13,398 nt of DNA from CAZFUY01 sp964522445 (GCA_964522445.1 CAZFUY010000082.1:1-13398), one strand, 5' to 3'. Shown: positions 1 to 6,996, counted from the first letter of the stretch. Notes: generated by a model from the sequence alone, not told the origin. Numbers and translations are program-made.

Positions 1-75
1 CACTGTTCGGTATTAGCAGAAGATGCGATTAGTGCAGCGGTGGAAGATTATATAAGTAAGAAAGATAAAGATTAA
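1..75 (+). CDS. iscU: Fe-S cluster scaffold protein IscU, C-terminal fragment
   Basis: Only the last 24 codons and the TAA stop are in the window; the gene starts to the left. The peptide begins HCSVLAEDAISAAVEDY, which matches the C-terminal helix of IscU (E. coli has HCSILAEDAIKAAIADY). The Cys in the second codon corresponds to the third conserved cluster-ligand cysteine of IscU. IscU is the cytoplasmic scaffold on which the desulfurase IscS builds [2Fe-2S] clusters, and HscA/HscB, encoded downstream, later release them. iscA follows after 34 bp, as in the standard iscSUA-hscBA-fdx-iscX operon. The identification rests on a short stretch, but motif and context agree. Confidence 0.93.
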   Translation, partial: HCSVLAEDAISAAVEDYISKKDKD

Positions 76-109
76 AGCTAAGGTTTTAAATTTACAACGG
101 ATTTTAATT

Positions 110-436
110 ATGGCATTAACAATTACTGAACAAGCAGCAGATCGTGTAAAAGCGTTCCTTGAAAACCGAGGTAAAGGCATTGGTGTTCGTCTGGCAGTTA
201 AAACATCTGGCTGCTCAGGTATGGCTTATGTTATTGAGTTTGTTGATGAGCTTAATGAGGATGAAGATAAGGTGTTTGAAAGCAATGGTGTAAAAATCAT
301 TGTTGATAAGAAAAGCCTTGTTTATCTTGATGGCACTGAAATGGATTTTCAGAAAGAAGGTTTAAACGAAGGTTTTAAATTTACCAATCCTAATGAAAAA
401 GATAGCTGCGGATGTGGTGAAAGCTTTACGGTTTAA
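110..436 (+). CDS. iscA: A-type Fe-S carrier protein IscA
   Basis: This 108-residue protein has the normal length of IscA. It starts MALTITEQAADRV and carries the three invariant cysteines of A-type carriers: C35 in the SGCSGMAY motif and C100/C102 in the terminal CGCGESF motif. These residues bind iron or an Fe-S cluster, which is passed on to apoproteins, particularly [4Fe-4S] targets. The gene lies 34 bp after iscU and is surely co-transcribed with it. No strong Shine-Dalgarno sequence is visible before the ATG. The Isc context and the 108-aa length favour IscA over ErpA or SufA. The TAA stop is followed by a 271-bp gap with a repeat element, so the operon is interrupted physically before hscB. 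Confidence 0.96.
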   Translation: MALTITEQAADRVKAFLENRGKGIGVRLAVKTSGCSGMAYVIEFVDELNEDEDKVFESNGVKIIVDKKSLVYLDGTEMDFQKEGLNEGFKFTNPNEKDSCGCGESFTV

Positions 437-471
437 ATTCTGCTGTTAGTCATAAGCAGACATCGTTCGAT

Positions 472-610
472 TGATTATGCCTGGGGACAGACCTCGCTTT
501 TTGAGCTCTGTCCCCCTCGAAGTGACTATGTAATCACGACTCCGTACAGCTTGAGTGGTCTCACAACGGGAACGGAGCGCAAACAGCGCGATCCATCCCC
601 AGGCAAATCA
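472..610. repeat. 139-bp palindromic MITE-like element between iscA and hscB
   Basis: The 271-bp gap between iscA and hscB contains no gene. It holds a structured element bounded by inverted repeats: TGCCTGGGGA at 478-487 and its exact reverse complement at 596-605. With one unpaired A the match extends outward to TGATT (472-476) and AATCA (606-610). Nested inside are a 9-bp perfect hairpin, GGGGACAGA at 483-491 with TCTGTCCCC at 507-515 (plus inner CTC/GAG), and a second pair, CTCCGT at 540-545 with ACGGAG at 572-577. No ORF or transposase is encoded. This architecture fits a non-autonomous MITE or REP-related element; a structured RNA is the alternative. It looks more GC-rich than its surroundings. 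The family is not recognised. Confidence 0.6.
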
Positions 611-707
611 GGTTTAAAATTTCTTGATCTTAAAGTTCAGCAACAGGATGTAAGTAGTCATTCGTTTTTTTGTTTTATTTATAGTGGAGTTTAAGTGGTG
701 TCTTTAG

Positions 708-1253
708 ATGTCTAATGATCTTTTTTCAAAAAACTATTTTGAAATTTTTGATGTTCCTGTATCAACCGAAATAGATCTTGCGAAAGTAAGTGAAATTTAT
801 CGAGATATTCAGAAAAAAATACATCCTGATCGTTTTGTAAGCGCAGATGAACAGGAACGTCGTATTGCTATGCAAAAGACATCTTTAATTAATCAGGCTT
901 TTCAAACATTAAAAGAACCCATAACACGTTTGCAATATATGATGTCATTAAAAGGCGTTGATATGGATTCTGAAACAGACACCACAATGGATGCTGCTTT
1001 TTTAATGGAGCAAATGGAGTTTCGTGAAGAGGTTGCAGAAGTGCGCGAAAAAGATGATCCATTAGATAAGCTGGATGCAATGGCATCTAAACTTAAAAAA
1101 CAGCTTAGTGATTTCATGTCTTTATTTGAAAAAAATTATCAAAATTCTGAACTGGATAATGCGCGAGAAATTGTTAGAAAAATGCAGTTTCTGGTTAAAG
1201 CGCAAAAAGAAGTGACAACACTTTCTGAACAACTGGAAGACGAGTTGTTTTAA
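708..1253 (+). CDS. hscB: Fe-S cluster assembly J-domain co-chaperone HscB (Hsc20)
   Basis: The product is 181 residues, close to the family norm of about 171. The N-terminal J domain (about residues 8-75) has the essential HPD tripeptide at 39-41 within KKIHPDRFV, which stimulates the HscA ATPase. The C-terminal three-helix domain (about 95-178) contains AFLMEQMEFREE at 97-108, the conserved surface that binds IscU. HscB delivers IscU to HscA for cluster release. The start ATG gives an N-terminus (NDLFSKNYFEIFDVP) that lines up with the family; a GTGGAG sequence lies about 18 bp upstream, so the ribosome binding site is not optimal. The gene is separated from iscA by the 139-bp repeat element and from hscA by a REP doublet. 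Confidence 0.96.
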   Translation: MSNDLFSKNYFEIFDVPVSTEIDLAKVSEIYRDIQKKIHPDRFVSADEQERRIAMQKTSLINQAFQTLKEPITRLQYMMSLKGVDMDSETDTTMDAAFLMEQMEFREEVAEVREKDDPLDKLDAMASKLKKQLSDFMSLFEKNYQNSELDNAREIVRKMQFLVKAQKEVTTLSEQLEDELF

Positions 1254-1279
1254 TATAGAGATACAGCTAAGTATATAAA

Positions 1280-1352
1280 TGTAGGAGCGGCTTTAGCCGC
1301 GATAAAGCGCTTAAGTTTCTAACTACATTTCACGGCTAAAGCTACTCCTACA
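1280..1352. repeat. REP doublet (REPIN/BIME-like), copy 1, between hscB and hscA
   Basis: Two REP units face each other. The left unit at 1280-1302 reads GTAGGAGCGGCTTTAGCCGC with flanking bases, and the inverted right unit is at 1329-1352. Each unit is itself a small hairpin (GCGGCT/AGCCGC) preceded by GTAG, the 5' foot recognised by REP-associated tyrosine transposases in well-studied systems. The whole 73 bp can fold into one long hairpin with a loop of about 26 nt. The right unit differs at three positions from the right unit of the second copy at 10105-10172. Doublets of this kind are mobilised in trans; no such transposase is encoded here. In the mRNA the hairpin may protect or attenuate transcripts between hscB and hscA. 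Confidence 0.85.
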
Positions 1353-1390
1353 AATAATGTAAAGACACGATTAATAATACACAAAATATT

Positions 1391-3286
1391 ATGGCATTAC
1401 TTCAAATAGCAGAACCCGGGCAATCGACAAAACCACACGAACATAAGTTTGCTGTTGGTATAGATCTGGGTACAACAAATTCTTTAGTGGCAACAATACG
1501 CAATGGTGAAATTAACACATTGCCAGATGAGCAGGGCGAGCATTTATTGCCATCTATTGTTCAGTTTAAGGATGATCAAATAGTTGTTGTGGGTGCTGAT
1601 GCAAAAAACTGTGCAGTTACAGATCCATTAAATACCATTGTTTCTATTAAGCGCTTGATGGGACGAGGTATTGAAGATTTAAAAACTTTAGGCGAACAAC
1701 TGCCGTATCATTTTGCTGAGACTGATTCTGCTGTACCTCGAATTAATACCGTTGCAGGTGATAAAAGTGCGGTTGAGATATCAGCTGAGATTTTAAAAAC
1801 ACTAAAAAAACGTGGTGAAGATACTTTAGGCGGTGAACTGGTTGGTGTGGTTATTACTGTGCCGGCATATTTTGATGATGCACAAAGACAGGCAACAAAA
1901 GATTCTGCAAAACTGGCAGGATTAAATGTTTTGCGTTTGCTTAATGAACCTACAGCGGCTGCTGTTGCCTATGGTCTGGATAGTGGTCAGGAAGGTGTTA
2001 TCGCAATTTATGATTTAGGCGGGGGCACTTTTGATATTTCTATACTGCGTTTAAAACAGGGTGTTTTTGAAGTGCTGTCCACAGGTGGTGATAGCGCTTT
2101 GGGTGGTGATGATTTTGATCATGCTATTGCTGAGTGGATTATTGAGCAGGCAGGTATAGATTCCAGTCAACTTGATCCATCAACTTCACGTTTGTTATTA
2201 CAGCATGCCTGTAAAGCGAAAGAAGAACTGGCAGCACAGGATCAGGTTGAACTAAATATAGAAATTAATAAAGACAAAATCTGGTCCGGGATTTTAAATA
2301 AAGAACAATTTAATGAGCTGGCTGATCCGCTGATTAAAAAATCTATAATGTCATGCAGGCGAGCATTGCGTGATGCAAAGATCGAACGCGAAGATATTTT
2401 AGATGTGGTTATGGTCGGCGGTTCGACTCGTTTGTTACGTGTAAGAGAACTGGTTGGTGATTTTTTTCAGCAAACACCATTAGTTGATATTGACCCGGAT
2501 AAAGTTGTCGCCATTGGTGCAGCAACACAGGCTAATGCTTTGGCAGGTAATGATCCTGATGGCGATATGTTATTGCTGGATGTTTTGCCTTTATCTTTAG
2601 GTCTTGAAACCATGGGTGGGCTGGCTGAAAAAATTATTCATCGCAATACACCCATTCCTGTTTCACGCGCACAGGAATTTACCACCTATAAAGATGGCCA
2701 GACTGCAATGGCAATACATGTTGTGCAGGGTGAACGAGAATTAATTTCTGATTGCCGATCACTGGCTAATTTTGAATTAAGAGGTTTCCCGCCACAGGTT
2801 GCAGGTGCTGCCAGAATACGAGTGACATTTCAGGTTGATGCAGATGGTTTGCTTAGCGTGTCTTCAAAAGAAGAAACCTCGGGAGTTGAAGCGCATGTAG
2901 AAGTTAAACCTTCCTATGGTTTAAGCGATAATGAAATTGAAACCATGCTGCGTGACTCCATGGAACATGCGAATGAAGACAAAGATGCGCGTAGTTTGCG
3001 TGAGCAGAAAGTAGAGGCCGACAGAGTTATAGAGGCTATTGATGCCGCTTTAGCGGATGATGGTGATAGCATGCTTGAAGCATCGGAAAAAGATAATATT
3101 TTAAGAGCCAGGGATGAGTTGTCAGATGTACGAAATAACTCTGATGATGTTCAGCTAATCAAACAGGCGATGGAAAACCTGGAGCAGGCCAGTGCTGGAT
3201 ATGTTGCGCAACGTATGAATGTCAGCGTACAAAAGACTATGGCAGGTCATAAAGTTGAAGATTTTAAAGAAGGAAGTGAACCCTAA
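1391..3286 (+). CDS. hscA: Fe-S assembly Hsp70-family chaperone HscA
   Basis: The protein has 631 residues against 616 in E. coli. The start MALLQIAEPG matches the characteristic HscA N-terminus, which supports this ATG despite a poor ribosome binding site. The nucleotide-binding domain shows the phosphate-1 motif GIDLGTTNS (about 23-31), NEPTAAAVAYGLD and the phosphate-2 motif IYDLGGGTFD, and VMVGGSTRL. The linker DVLPLSLGLETMGG leads to the substrate-binding domain, followed by a helical lid. HscA binds the LPPVK motif of IscU and, with HscB, uses ATP to drive cluster transfer. The C-terminus (EDFKEGSEP) runs slightly beyond the E. coli one. The TAA stop shares one base with the fdx ATG, so the two are translationally coupled. 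Confidence 0.97.
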   Translation: MALLQIAEPGQSTKPHEHKFAVGIDLGTTNSLVATIRNGEINTLPDEQGEHLLPSIVQFKDDQIVVVGADAKNCAVTDPLNTIVSIKRLMGRGIEDLKTLGEQLPYHFAETDSAVPRINTVAGDKSAVEISAEILKTLKKRGEDTLGGELVGVVITVPAYFDDAQRQATKDSAKLAGLNVLRLLNEPTAAAVAYGLDSGQEGVIAIYDLGGGTFDISILRLKQGVFEVLSTGGDSALGGDDFDHAIAEWIIEQAGIDSSQLDPSTSRLLLQHACKAKEELAAQDQVELNIEINKDKIWSGILNKEQFNELADPLIKKSIMSCRRALRDAKIEREDILDVVMVGGSTRLLRVRELVGDFFQQTPLVDIDPDKVVAIGAATQANALAGNDPDGDMLLLDVLPLSLGLETMGGLAEKIIHRNTPIPVSRAQEFTTYKDGQTAMAIHVVQGERELISDCRSLANFELRGFPPQVAGAARIRVTFQVDADGLLSVSSKEETSGVEAHVEVKPSYGLSDNEIETMLRDSMEHANEDKDARSLREQKVEADRVIEAIDAALADDGDSMLEASEKDNILRARDELSDVRNNSDDVQLIKQAMENLEQASAGYVAQRMNVSVQKTMAGHKVEDFKEGSEP

Positions 3287-3624
3287 TGCCACAAATTATA
3301 TTTTTACCCCATGAAGAACTGTGCCCAGACGGCATGGTGATAGACGCTGAAAAAGGCATGACTATTTGTGATGCCGCTTTAAAACAGGGTATAGAAATTG
3401 AACATGCCTGCGAAAAATCCTGCGCCTGCACCACGTGCCACGTGTATGTTAGAGAAGGCGGTGAGTCACTTAATGAGAACACCGATGAAGAAGACGATAT
3501 GCTGGATAAAGCCTGGGGTCTGGATCCCGATTCTCGTTTAAGCTGTCAGGCAGAAGTAGGCGATGTTGATCTGGTTGTCGAAATCCCCAAGTACACTATT
3601 AATATGGTTTCTGAAAATCACTAA
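3286..3624 (+). CDS. fdx: ISC-system [2Fe-2S] ferredoxin Fdx
   Basis: This 112-residue protein is a vertebrate/adrenodoxin-type [2Fe-2S] ferredoxin. The four cluster cysteines are C42, C48, C51 (in HACEKSCACTTCHVYV) and C87 (in RLSCQAEV), and the extra conserved C46 is also present. All match E. coli Fdx positions. It delivers electrons to IscS/IscU for persulfide reduction and cluster coupling. The start codon overlaps the hscA stop (TAATG), with a good AAGGAAG ribosome binding site at 3270-3276. Acidic residues 64-74 (ENTDEEDDMLD) form the partner-binding patch typical of the family. iscX begins 14 bp downstream. Confidence 0.97.
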   Translation: MPQIIFLPHEELCPDGMVIDAEKGMTICDAALKQGIEIEHACEKSCACTTCHVYVREGGESLNENTDEEDDMLDKAWGLDPDSRLSCQAEVGDVDLVVEIPKYTINMVSENH

Positions 3625-3638
3625 AAAGGTCTGCATTA

Positions 3639-3839
3639 ATGAATCTTAAATGGACAGATAGTCTGGATATTGCCATATCTCTGGATGAAGCTCACCCTGA
3701 TACTGATCCTCAATTTGTTCGCTTTACTGACCTGCATCAGTGGGTGTGTGAATTAGATGATTTTGATGATGACCCTGAAAAATCCAGTGAAAAAATTCTT
3801 GAGTCTATTCAGATGAACTGGATAGAAGAAAAAGACTAG
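3639..3839 (+). CDS. iscX: Fe-S assembly protein IscX
   Basis: This 66-residue acidic protein matches IscX (YfhJ) over its whole length. It has the signature LKWTDSLDIA at the start, FVRFTDLHQWVCELDDFDDDP in the middle and EKILESIQMNWIEE at the end. IscX folds as a small winged-helix domain, binds iron weakly and docks on IscS at the site used by frataxin, where it tunes the desulfurase. An AAAAGG ribosome binding site lies 9 bp upstream of the ATG. The TAG stop lies inside a 16-bp sequence that recurs at 3941-3956, where TAG is replaced by CAG; the 3' end therefore appears to border an inserted segment (see repeat entries). Confidence 0.96.
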   Translation: MNLKWTDSLDIAISLDEAHPDTDPQFVRFTDLHQWVCELDDFDDDPEKSSEKILESIQMNWIEEKD

Positions 3840-3956
3840 GAATTCATGTTATTTGCTCAGGTGTCGGAGTCAAAGTTATCCATTAATATCTCAGACCTGA
3901 CGTAAAAGTAAACAACTTTGACTCCAACACCTGAACTTGGGAAAAAGACCAGGAAT
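3828..3956. repeat. Direct repeats flanking a small insertion at the 3' end of iscX
   Basis: GAAAAAGACTAGGAAT at 3828-3843 and GAAAAAGACCAGGAAT at 3941-3956 agree at 15 of 16 positions and lie 113 bp apart. The first copy contains the last codons and TAG stop of iscX. The second sits in non-coding DNA, and reading on in the same register would give KDQE with no stop until further downstream. Between them lie 97 bp holding the large inverted repeat at 3857-3934. The simplest reading is insertion of a small palindromic element with duplication of its target, or a tandem duplication. The direct repeats are clear; the mechanism is inferred. Confidence 0.6.
3857..3934. repeat. Long inverted repeat (20/21 bp) between iscX and rlmN
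   Basis: The 21 bases at 3857-3877 (starting TCAGGTGTCGGAGTC) are the reverse complement of 3914-3934 (ending GACTCCAACACCTGA), with a single mismatch. The arms are separated by 36 bp that include a small near-palindrome, TCAGACCTGA, at 3891-3900. The fold would make a strong hairpin in RNA. There is no T-run after the right arm, so it does not look like a standard intrinsic terminator, although it could still protect or end the isc transcript. Its sequence is unrelated to the REP doublets and to the element at 472-610, so it appears to be a third repeat family in the window. Confidence 0.75.
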
Positions 3957-3997
3957 CTTCCATAAAAGCTATGTATTTGGCCTATCTTTATTAACCT

Positions 3998-4025
3998 TTG
4001 CGAAACTCCAAAAACCCTGTAAAAT
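3998..4025 (+). promoter_or_regulatory. Predicted sigma-70 promoter for rlmN and downstream genes
   Basis: A -35-like TTGCGA (3998-4003) and a -10-like TAAAAT (4020-4025) are separated by 16 bp, placing a start near 4032 and a leader of about 33 nt before the rlmN GTG at 4065. An inverted repeat, AAACCC at 4012-4017 with GGGTTT at 4029-4034, straddles the -10 box and could be an operator, or chance. This is the only convincing promoter candidate I see between the isc genes and the end of der. Confidence 0.45.
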
Positions 4026-4064
4026 CGCGGGTTTAGCTAATAGTTGTAAATATCTGAGAATTGA

Positions 4065-5192
4065 GTGAGCACACCCGTTAACTTTCCACAAATAGAAAAA
4101 TCTAACCTGCTGGGTATGAATCGTCAGGATTTGGAAATCTTCTTTGCCGGTATGGGAGAGAAAGCTTTTCGTGCAACACAGGTTATGAAATGGATTCATC
4201 AAATGAATGTGGATGATTTTCAGGAAATGACTAATATCAGTAAGTCTTTGCAACAACAATTAACCGATAGTGCAATCATTGAGTCGCTTGAAGTTATTAC
4301 GGATCAATTATCAGAAGATGGAACGCGCAAGTGGGTTATGCGCCTTAATGATGGCAATTGTATTGAAGTTGTTTTTATTCCTGATGATGATAGAGGCACA
4401 CTGTGTATTTCATCTCAGGTAGGTTGTGCGCTTGATTGCAGTTTCTGTTCAACTGCACGGCAGGGTTTTAGCAGAAATTTAACGACAGCAGAAATATTAT
4501 CTCAGGTCTGGTTAGCTAGCCGATTGCTGGATGAAGAAAAAAAACCAGGCCGTAAAATTACTAACCTGGTTTTAATGGGCATGGGTGAGCCTTTGCTTAA
4601 TTATGAAAACGTTGTTAAAGCTATTGATATTTTTCTGGATGATTTTGCGTATGGTTTAAGCAAGCGTAGAGTTACTGTCAGCACAGCCGGTGTTGTTCCT
4701 GCAATGGATCGTCTTGCAGATCGACATGATGTGCAGCTGGCCATATCTTTACATGCAACACGGGATAAGTTGCGTGATGAATTAGTGCCTATTAATAAAA
4801 AATATCCGCTTAAAGAATTAATTGCCGCATGCCATCGTTTTATGGAGCAGAGATCACCAAGATCCAGGCTTACAATTGAGTATGTTATGTTAGCCGGTGT
4901 AAATGATAGCGAACAGGATGCTAAGGAATTAATAAAATTATTAGATGGTCTATCGGTTTTAATTAATTTAATTCCATTTAATCCATTTGAAGATTCAGGT
5001 TATACAACATCATCTAATAATGCAGTAAGACGTTTTCAGGATCACCTAATGAAAGCCAGTATCACCACGGTAATTCGTAAAACTCGAGGCGAGGATATAG
5101 ACGCTGCCTGCGGTCAGCTGGTTGGTAAAGTGAGTGACAAAAGTCGAAGACAACAAAAATTTATAAAACCACGTTTTGGAATGAATTCATGA
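4065..5192 (+). CDS. rlmN: Dual-specificity 23S rRNA/tRNA adenine-C2 methyltransferase RlmN
   Basis: RlmN is a radical-SAM enzyme that methylates C2 of A2503 in 23S rRNA and of A37 in a subset of tRNAs. The 375-residue product has the radical-SAM cluster motif at C121, C125 and C128 (CALDCSFC), the GMGEPLLN SAM-binding motif at about 172-179, and the catalytic cysteine C349 in DIDAACGQL. Start choice: an in-frame TGA lies directly before the GTG at 4065, and the next option is ATG at 4116, which would delete the conserved N-terminal part aligned with other RlmN proteins (NLL..NRQ). GTG is therefore preferred. As an Fe-S enzyme it is a likely client of the adjacent Isc system. It overlaps pilW by ATGA. 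Confidence 0.96.
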   Translation: MSTPVNFPQIEKSNLLGMNRQDLEIFFAGMGEKAFRATQVMKWIHQMNVDDFQEMTNISKSLQQQLTDSAIIESLEVITDQLSEDGTRKWVMRLNDGNCIEVVFIPDDDRGTLCISSQVGCALDCSFCSTARQGFSRNLTTAEILSQVWLASRLLDEEKKPGRKITNLVLMGMGEPLLNYENVVKAIDIFLDDFAYGLSKRRVTVSTAGVVPAMDRLADRHDVQLAISLHATRDKLRDELVPINKKYPLKELIAACHRFMEQRSPRSRLTIEYVMLAGVNDSEQDAKELIKLLDGLSVLINLIPFNPFEDSGYTTSSNNAVRRFQDHLMKASITTVIRKTRGEDIDAACGQLVGKVSDKSRRQQKFIKPRFGMNS

Positions 5193-5962
5193 AATTAGTT
5201 ACAAAAATTATAATTATAATTTCAATAGCATTACTTTCAGCATGTGGCGGTGCAGACAATGTAAAATCAGGTAGAGGTAAGCCTGATTTAAAGAAAGCTG
5301 CAAACATAAATGTTCAGCTTGCATCGGGGTATATTAAGCGAGGTAGTTTTGAGGTTGCTAAAGAAAAATTAGAAAAGGCGTTAGAACAGGATGATGAATA
5401 TGTGCCTGCATATACAACCTATGCTGTATTAATGGAAATAATGGGTGAAATAGATAAGGCTGAAAGTTATTATCTTGAGGCTCTGGATATAGATAATAAA
5501 AACCCGGAATTACATAATAATTATGGTTCTTTTTTGTGTAAGCATGGGAAGTTTGAAGAAGCAATTGAAGAATTAAATAAAGCACTGCGGAATAGATTTT
5601 ATAAAACACCAGAAACGGTTCATGCCAATCTTGGTTTTTGCTTATTAAAAGGTGAATACCCGGATTATAAAAAATCTGAATACCACTTAAGAAAAGCATT
5701 AGCTATTAATCCAAAAATGCCAAGCGCTTTAATAACTATGGGTGAGCTTGCGCTAGAAACTAAGCGGTTTTTAATGGCTCGAGCTTATATGCAGCGTTAT
5801 CATTCTGTGGTTCTGCCTGATGCAAAGAGTCTCTGGTATCAGATTCAAGCGGAAAGAGCGTTGGGTGATGAAAAACATTTCATTAAAATATCACGTGAAT
5901 TACTGGAAAAATTTCCTGCCTCTCCAGAGGCTGAGAAAGTTATGGAATTTTCTGAAGAATGA
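5189..5962 (+). CDS. pilW: Type IV pilus biogenesis/stability lipoprotein PilW (PilF)
   Basis: This 257-residue protein has a lipoprotein signal peptide: positive start MKLVTK, a run of hydrophobic residues 7-16 and lipobox LSAC with the lipidated cysteine at C19. The rest is made of about six tetratricopeptide repeats from about residue 39 to 245, for example GSFEVAKEKLEKALEQD, GEIDKAESYYLEALDID and GKFEEAIEELNKAL. In Pseudomonas and Neisseria this outer-membrane lipoprotein (PilF/PilW) is needed for assembly of the PilQ secretin and for pilus stability. Position between rlmN and rodZ is the classic location of the gene. Its start overlaps the rlmN stop and its end overlaps rodZ, both by ATGA. 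Confidence 0.92.
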   Translation: MKLVTKIIIIISIALLSACGGADNVKSGRGKPDLKKAANINVQLASGYIKRGSFEVAKEKLEKALEQDDEYVPAYTTYAVLMEIMGEIDKAESYYLEALDIDNKNPELHNNYGSFLCKHGKFEEAIEELNKALRNRFYKTPETVHANLGFCLLKGEYPDYKKSEYHLRKALAINPKMPSALITMGELALETKRFLMARAYMQRYHSVVLPDAKSLWYQIQAERALGDEKHFIKISRELLEKFPASPEAEKVMEFSEE

Positions 5963-6996
5963 GTGAGCAGGATAATAATGATAGCCCAGTTGATGAGGTA
6001 AATCATCAGCAGGAATTCGGAGGTCGCTTTCTTGCGGCGAGGGAAGCTGCTGGACTATCTGTTTATGAAGTTGCTGACGAGCTCAAGCTGACAGAAGAAG
6101 TTGTAAATGCACTCGAACATTCACAGATTGATATTTTGCCTGCTTCAACTTTTACACAGGGTTATATTCGAAGCTATGCCAGATTATTGGATCTTCCGGC
6201 TGAAGATATTATTAAAGCTTATACTCAATTGCTGCCAGAAAAAGAAAAACCTTTATCTGCCCGTTCTGTATTGCCGTCACAAAAAACAAGCCGAGACTCT
6301 ACTGTTAAGTTAGTGACTTACGGAATGTTGGTGATGGGGCTGATTTTGCTGATAGCCTGGTGGTATCAGACAGATTTTGACTGGGTTGAAAATACGGATT
6401 CAGATGGTGCTGAAGCAGAGGTACAGGTCGAAGAAGAAAATACAGAAGAACAGGGGCAGACGCTTCACCAAGCCATAAATATGGAAATGGCTGAAGCCCC
6501 ATCCGTTGAACGCAAGCAGCAGAATAAAATTGAACTAAAAGAAAAAAAAGCAACTAAACAGAAGCAGGAAGCAAGTATTGATAATGCTTTAACTGAAGTT
6601 ATAAAAACCGAAGGTAATGTTTCAGATAAATTAACGGATGAGCCTGTACTTTCGGGTAATGATATTGTGCAGCTAACTGCAATAGCAGATTCATGGATAG
6701 AAATTCAAGATGCCACTAATAACAGACTATTTTTTGGTTTAATTAAAGAAGGGGATACACAGAAACTTAAAGGGAAAGCGCCTTTTAGAATGTTTCTGGG
6801 AAATGCGCCTGCCGTAGGCGTACAGTTAAATAATCGCTCTGTTGATATATCAACGTATGTTCGAAAAAATAATGTTGCGCATGTCACTATATCCAGAGAT
6901 GGTCTGGTTGTTAATGTGCGTCGGCAAAAGAAAAAAATAAAAGAAAATAATGAAGTTCAATCCAGCACCGATGAATCAGCATCGGCTGTTAACTAA
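5959..6996 (+). CDS. rodZ: Cytoskeleton/cell-shape protein RodZ
   Basis: The 345 residues show the RodZ plan. An N-terminal Cro/C1-type helix-turn-helix (about 20-85, with LAAREAAGLSVYEVADELKL) binds MreB in the cytoplasm rather than acting mainly on DNA. A basic juxtamembrane stretch precedes one membrane segment (about 117-136). A Glu/Gln/Lys-rich linker of low complexity covers about 143-230. The C-terminal periplasmic DUF4115 domain (about 232-320) includes DSWIEIQDATNNRLFFGLI and APFRMFLGNAPAV. RodZ links MreB filaments to the cell-wall elongation machinery. The start overlaps pilW by ATGA. hisS follows after 15 bp; ispG, frequently found between the two, is missing. Confidence 0.93.
   Translation: MSEQDNNDSPVDEVNHQQEFGGRFLAAREAAGLSVYEVADELKLTEEVVNALEHSQIDILPASTFTQGYIRSYARLLDLPAEDIIKAYTQLLPEKEKPLSARSVLPSQKTSRDSTVKLVTYGMLVMGLILLIAWWYQTDFDWVENTDSDGAEAEVQVEEENTEEQGQTLHQAINMEMAEAPSVERKQQNKIELKEKKATKQKQEASIDNALTEVIKTEGNVSDKLTDEPVLSGNDIVQLTAIADSWIEIQDATNNRLFFGLIKEGDTQKLKGKAPFRMFLGNAPAVGVQLNNRSVDISTYVRKNNVAHVTISRDGLVVNVRRQKKKIKENNEVQSSTDESASAVN

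Noticed and set aside
483..515. Hairpin GGGGACAGA/TCTGTCCCC as an intrinsic terminator for iscA
   Set aside because: No T-run follows the right arm (the T-run is in the loop), and it is part of a larger palindromic element.
430..624. GGTTTAAA at 430-437 and again at 611-618 as target-site duplication of the 472-610 element
   Set aside because: The match is short and AT-rich, does not abut the element's left end, and similar GGTTTTAAATTT strings also occur near 82 and 371, so chance is likely.
624..650. TTGATC at 624-629 as a -35 box for hscB
   Set aside because: No acceptable -10 box occurs 16-18 bp downstream.
902..1117. Antisense open frames within hscB (also 889-1086)
   Set aside because: They lie entirely inside a well-identified gene and show no motifs or ribosome binding sites.
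3969..4259. Open frame of 96 codons on the minus strand over the iscX-rlmN gap and rlmN start
   Set aside because: It has no recognisable family, overlaps conserved rlmN coding sequence and the promoter region, and looks like a chance antisense frame.
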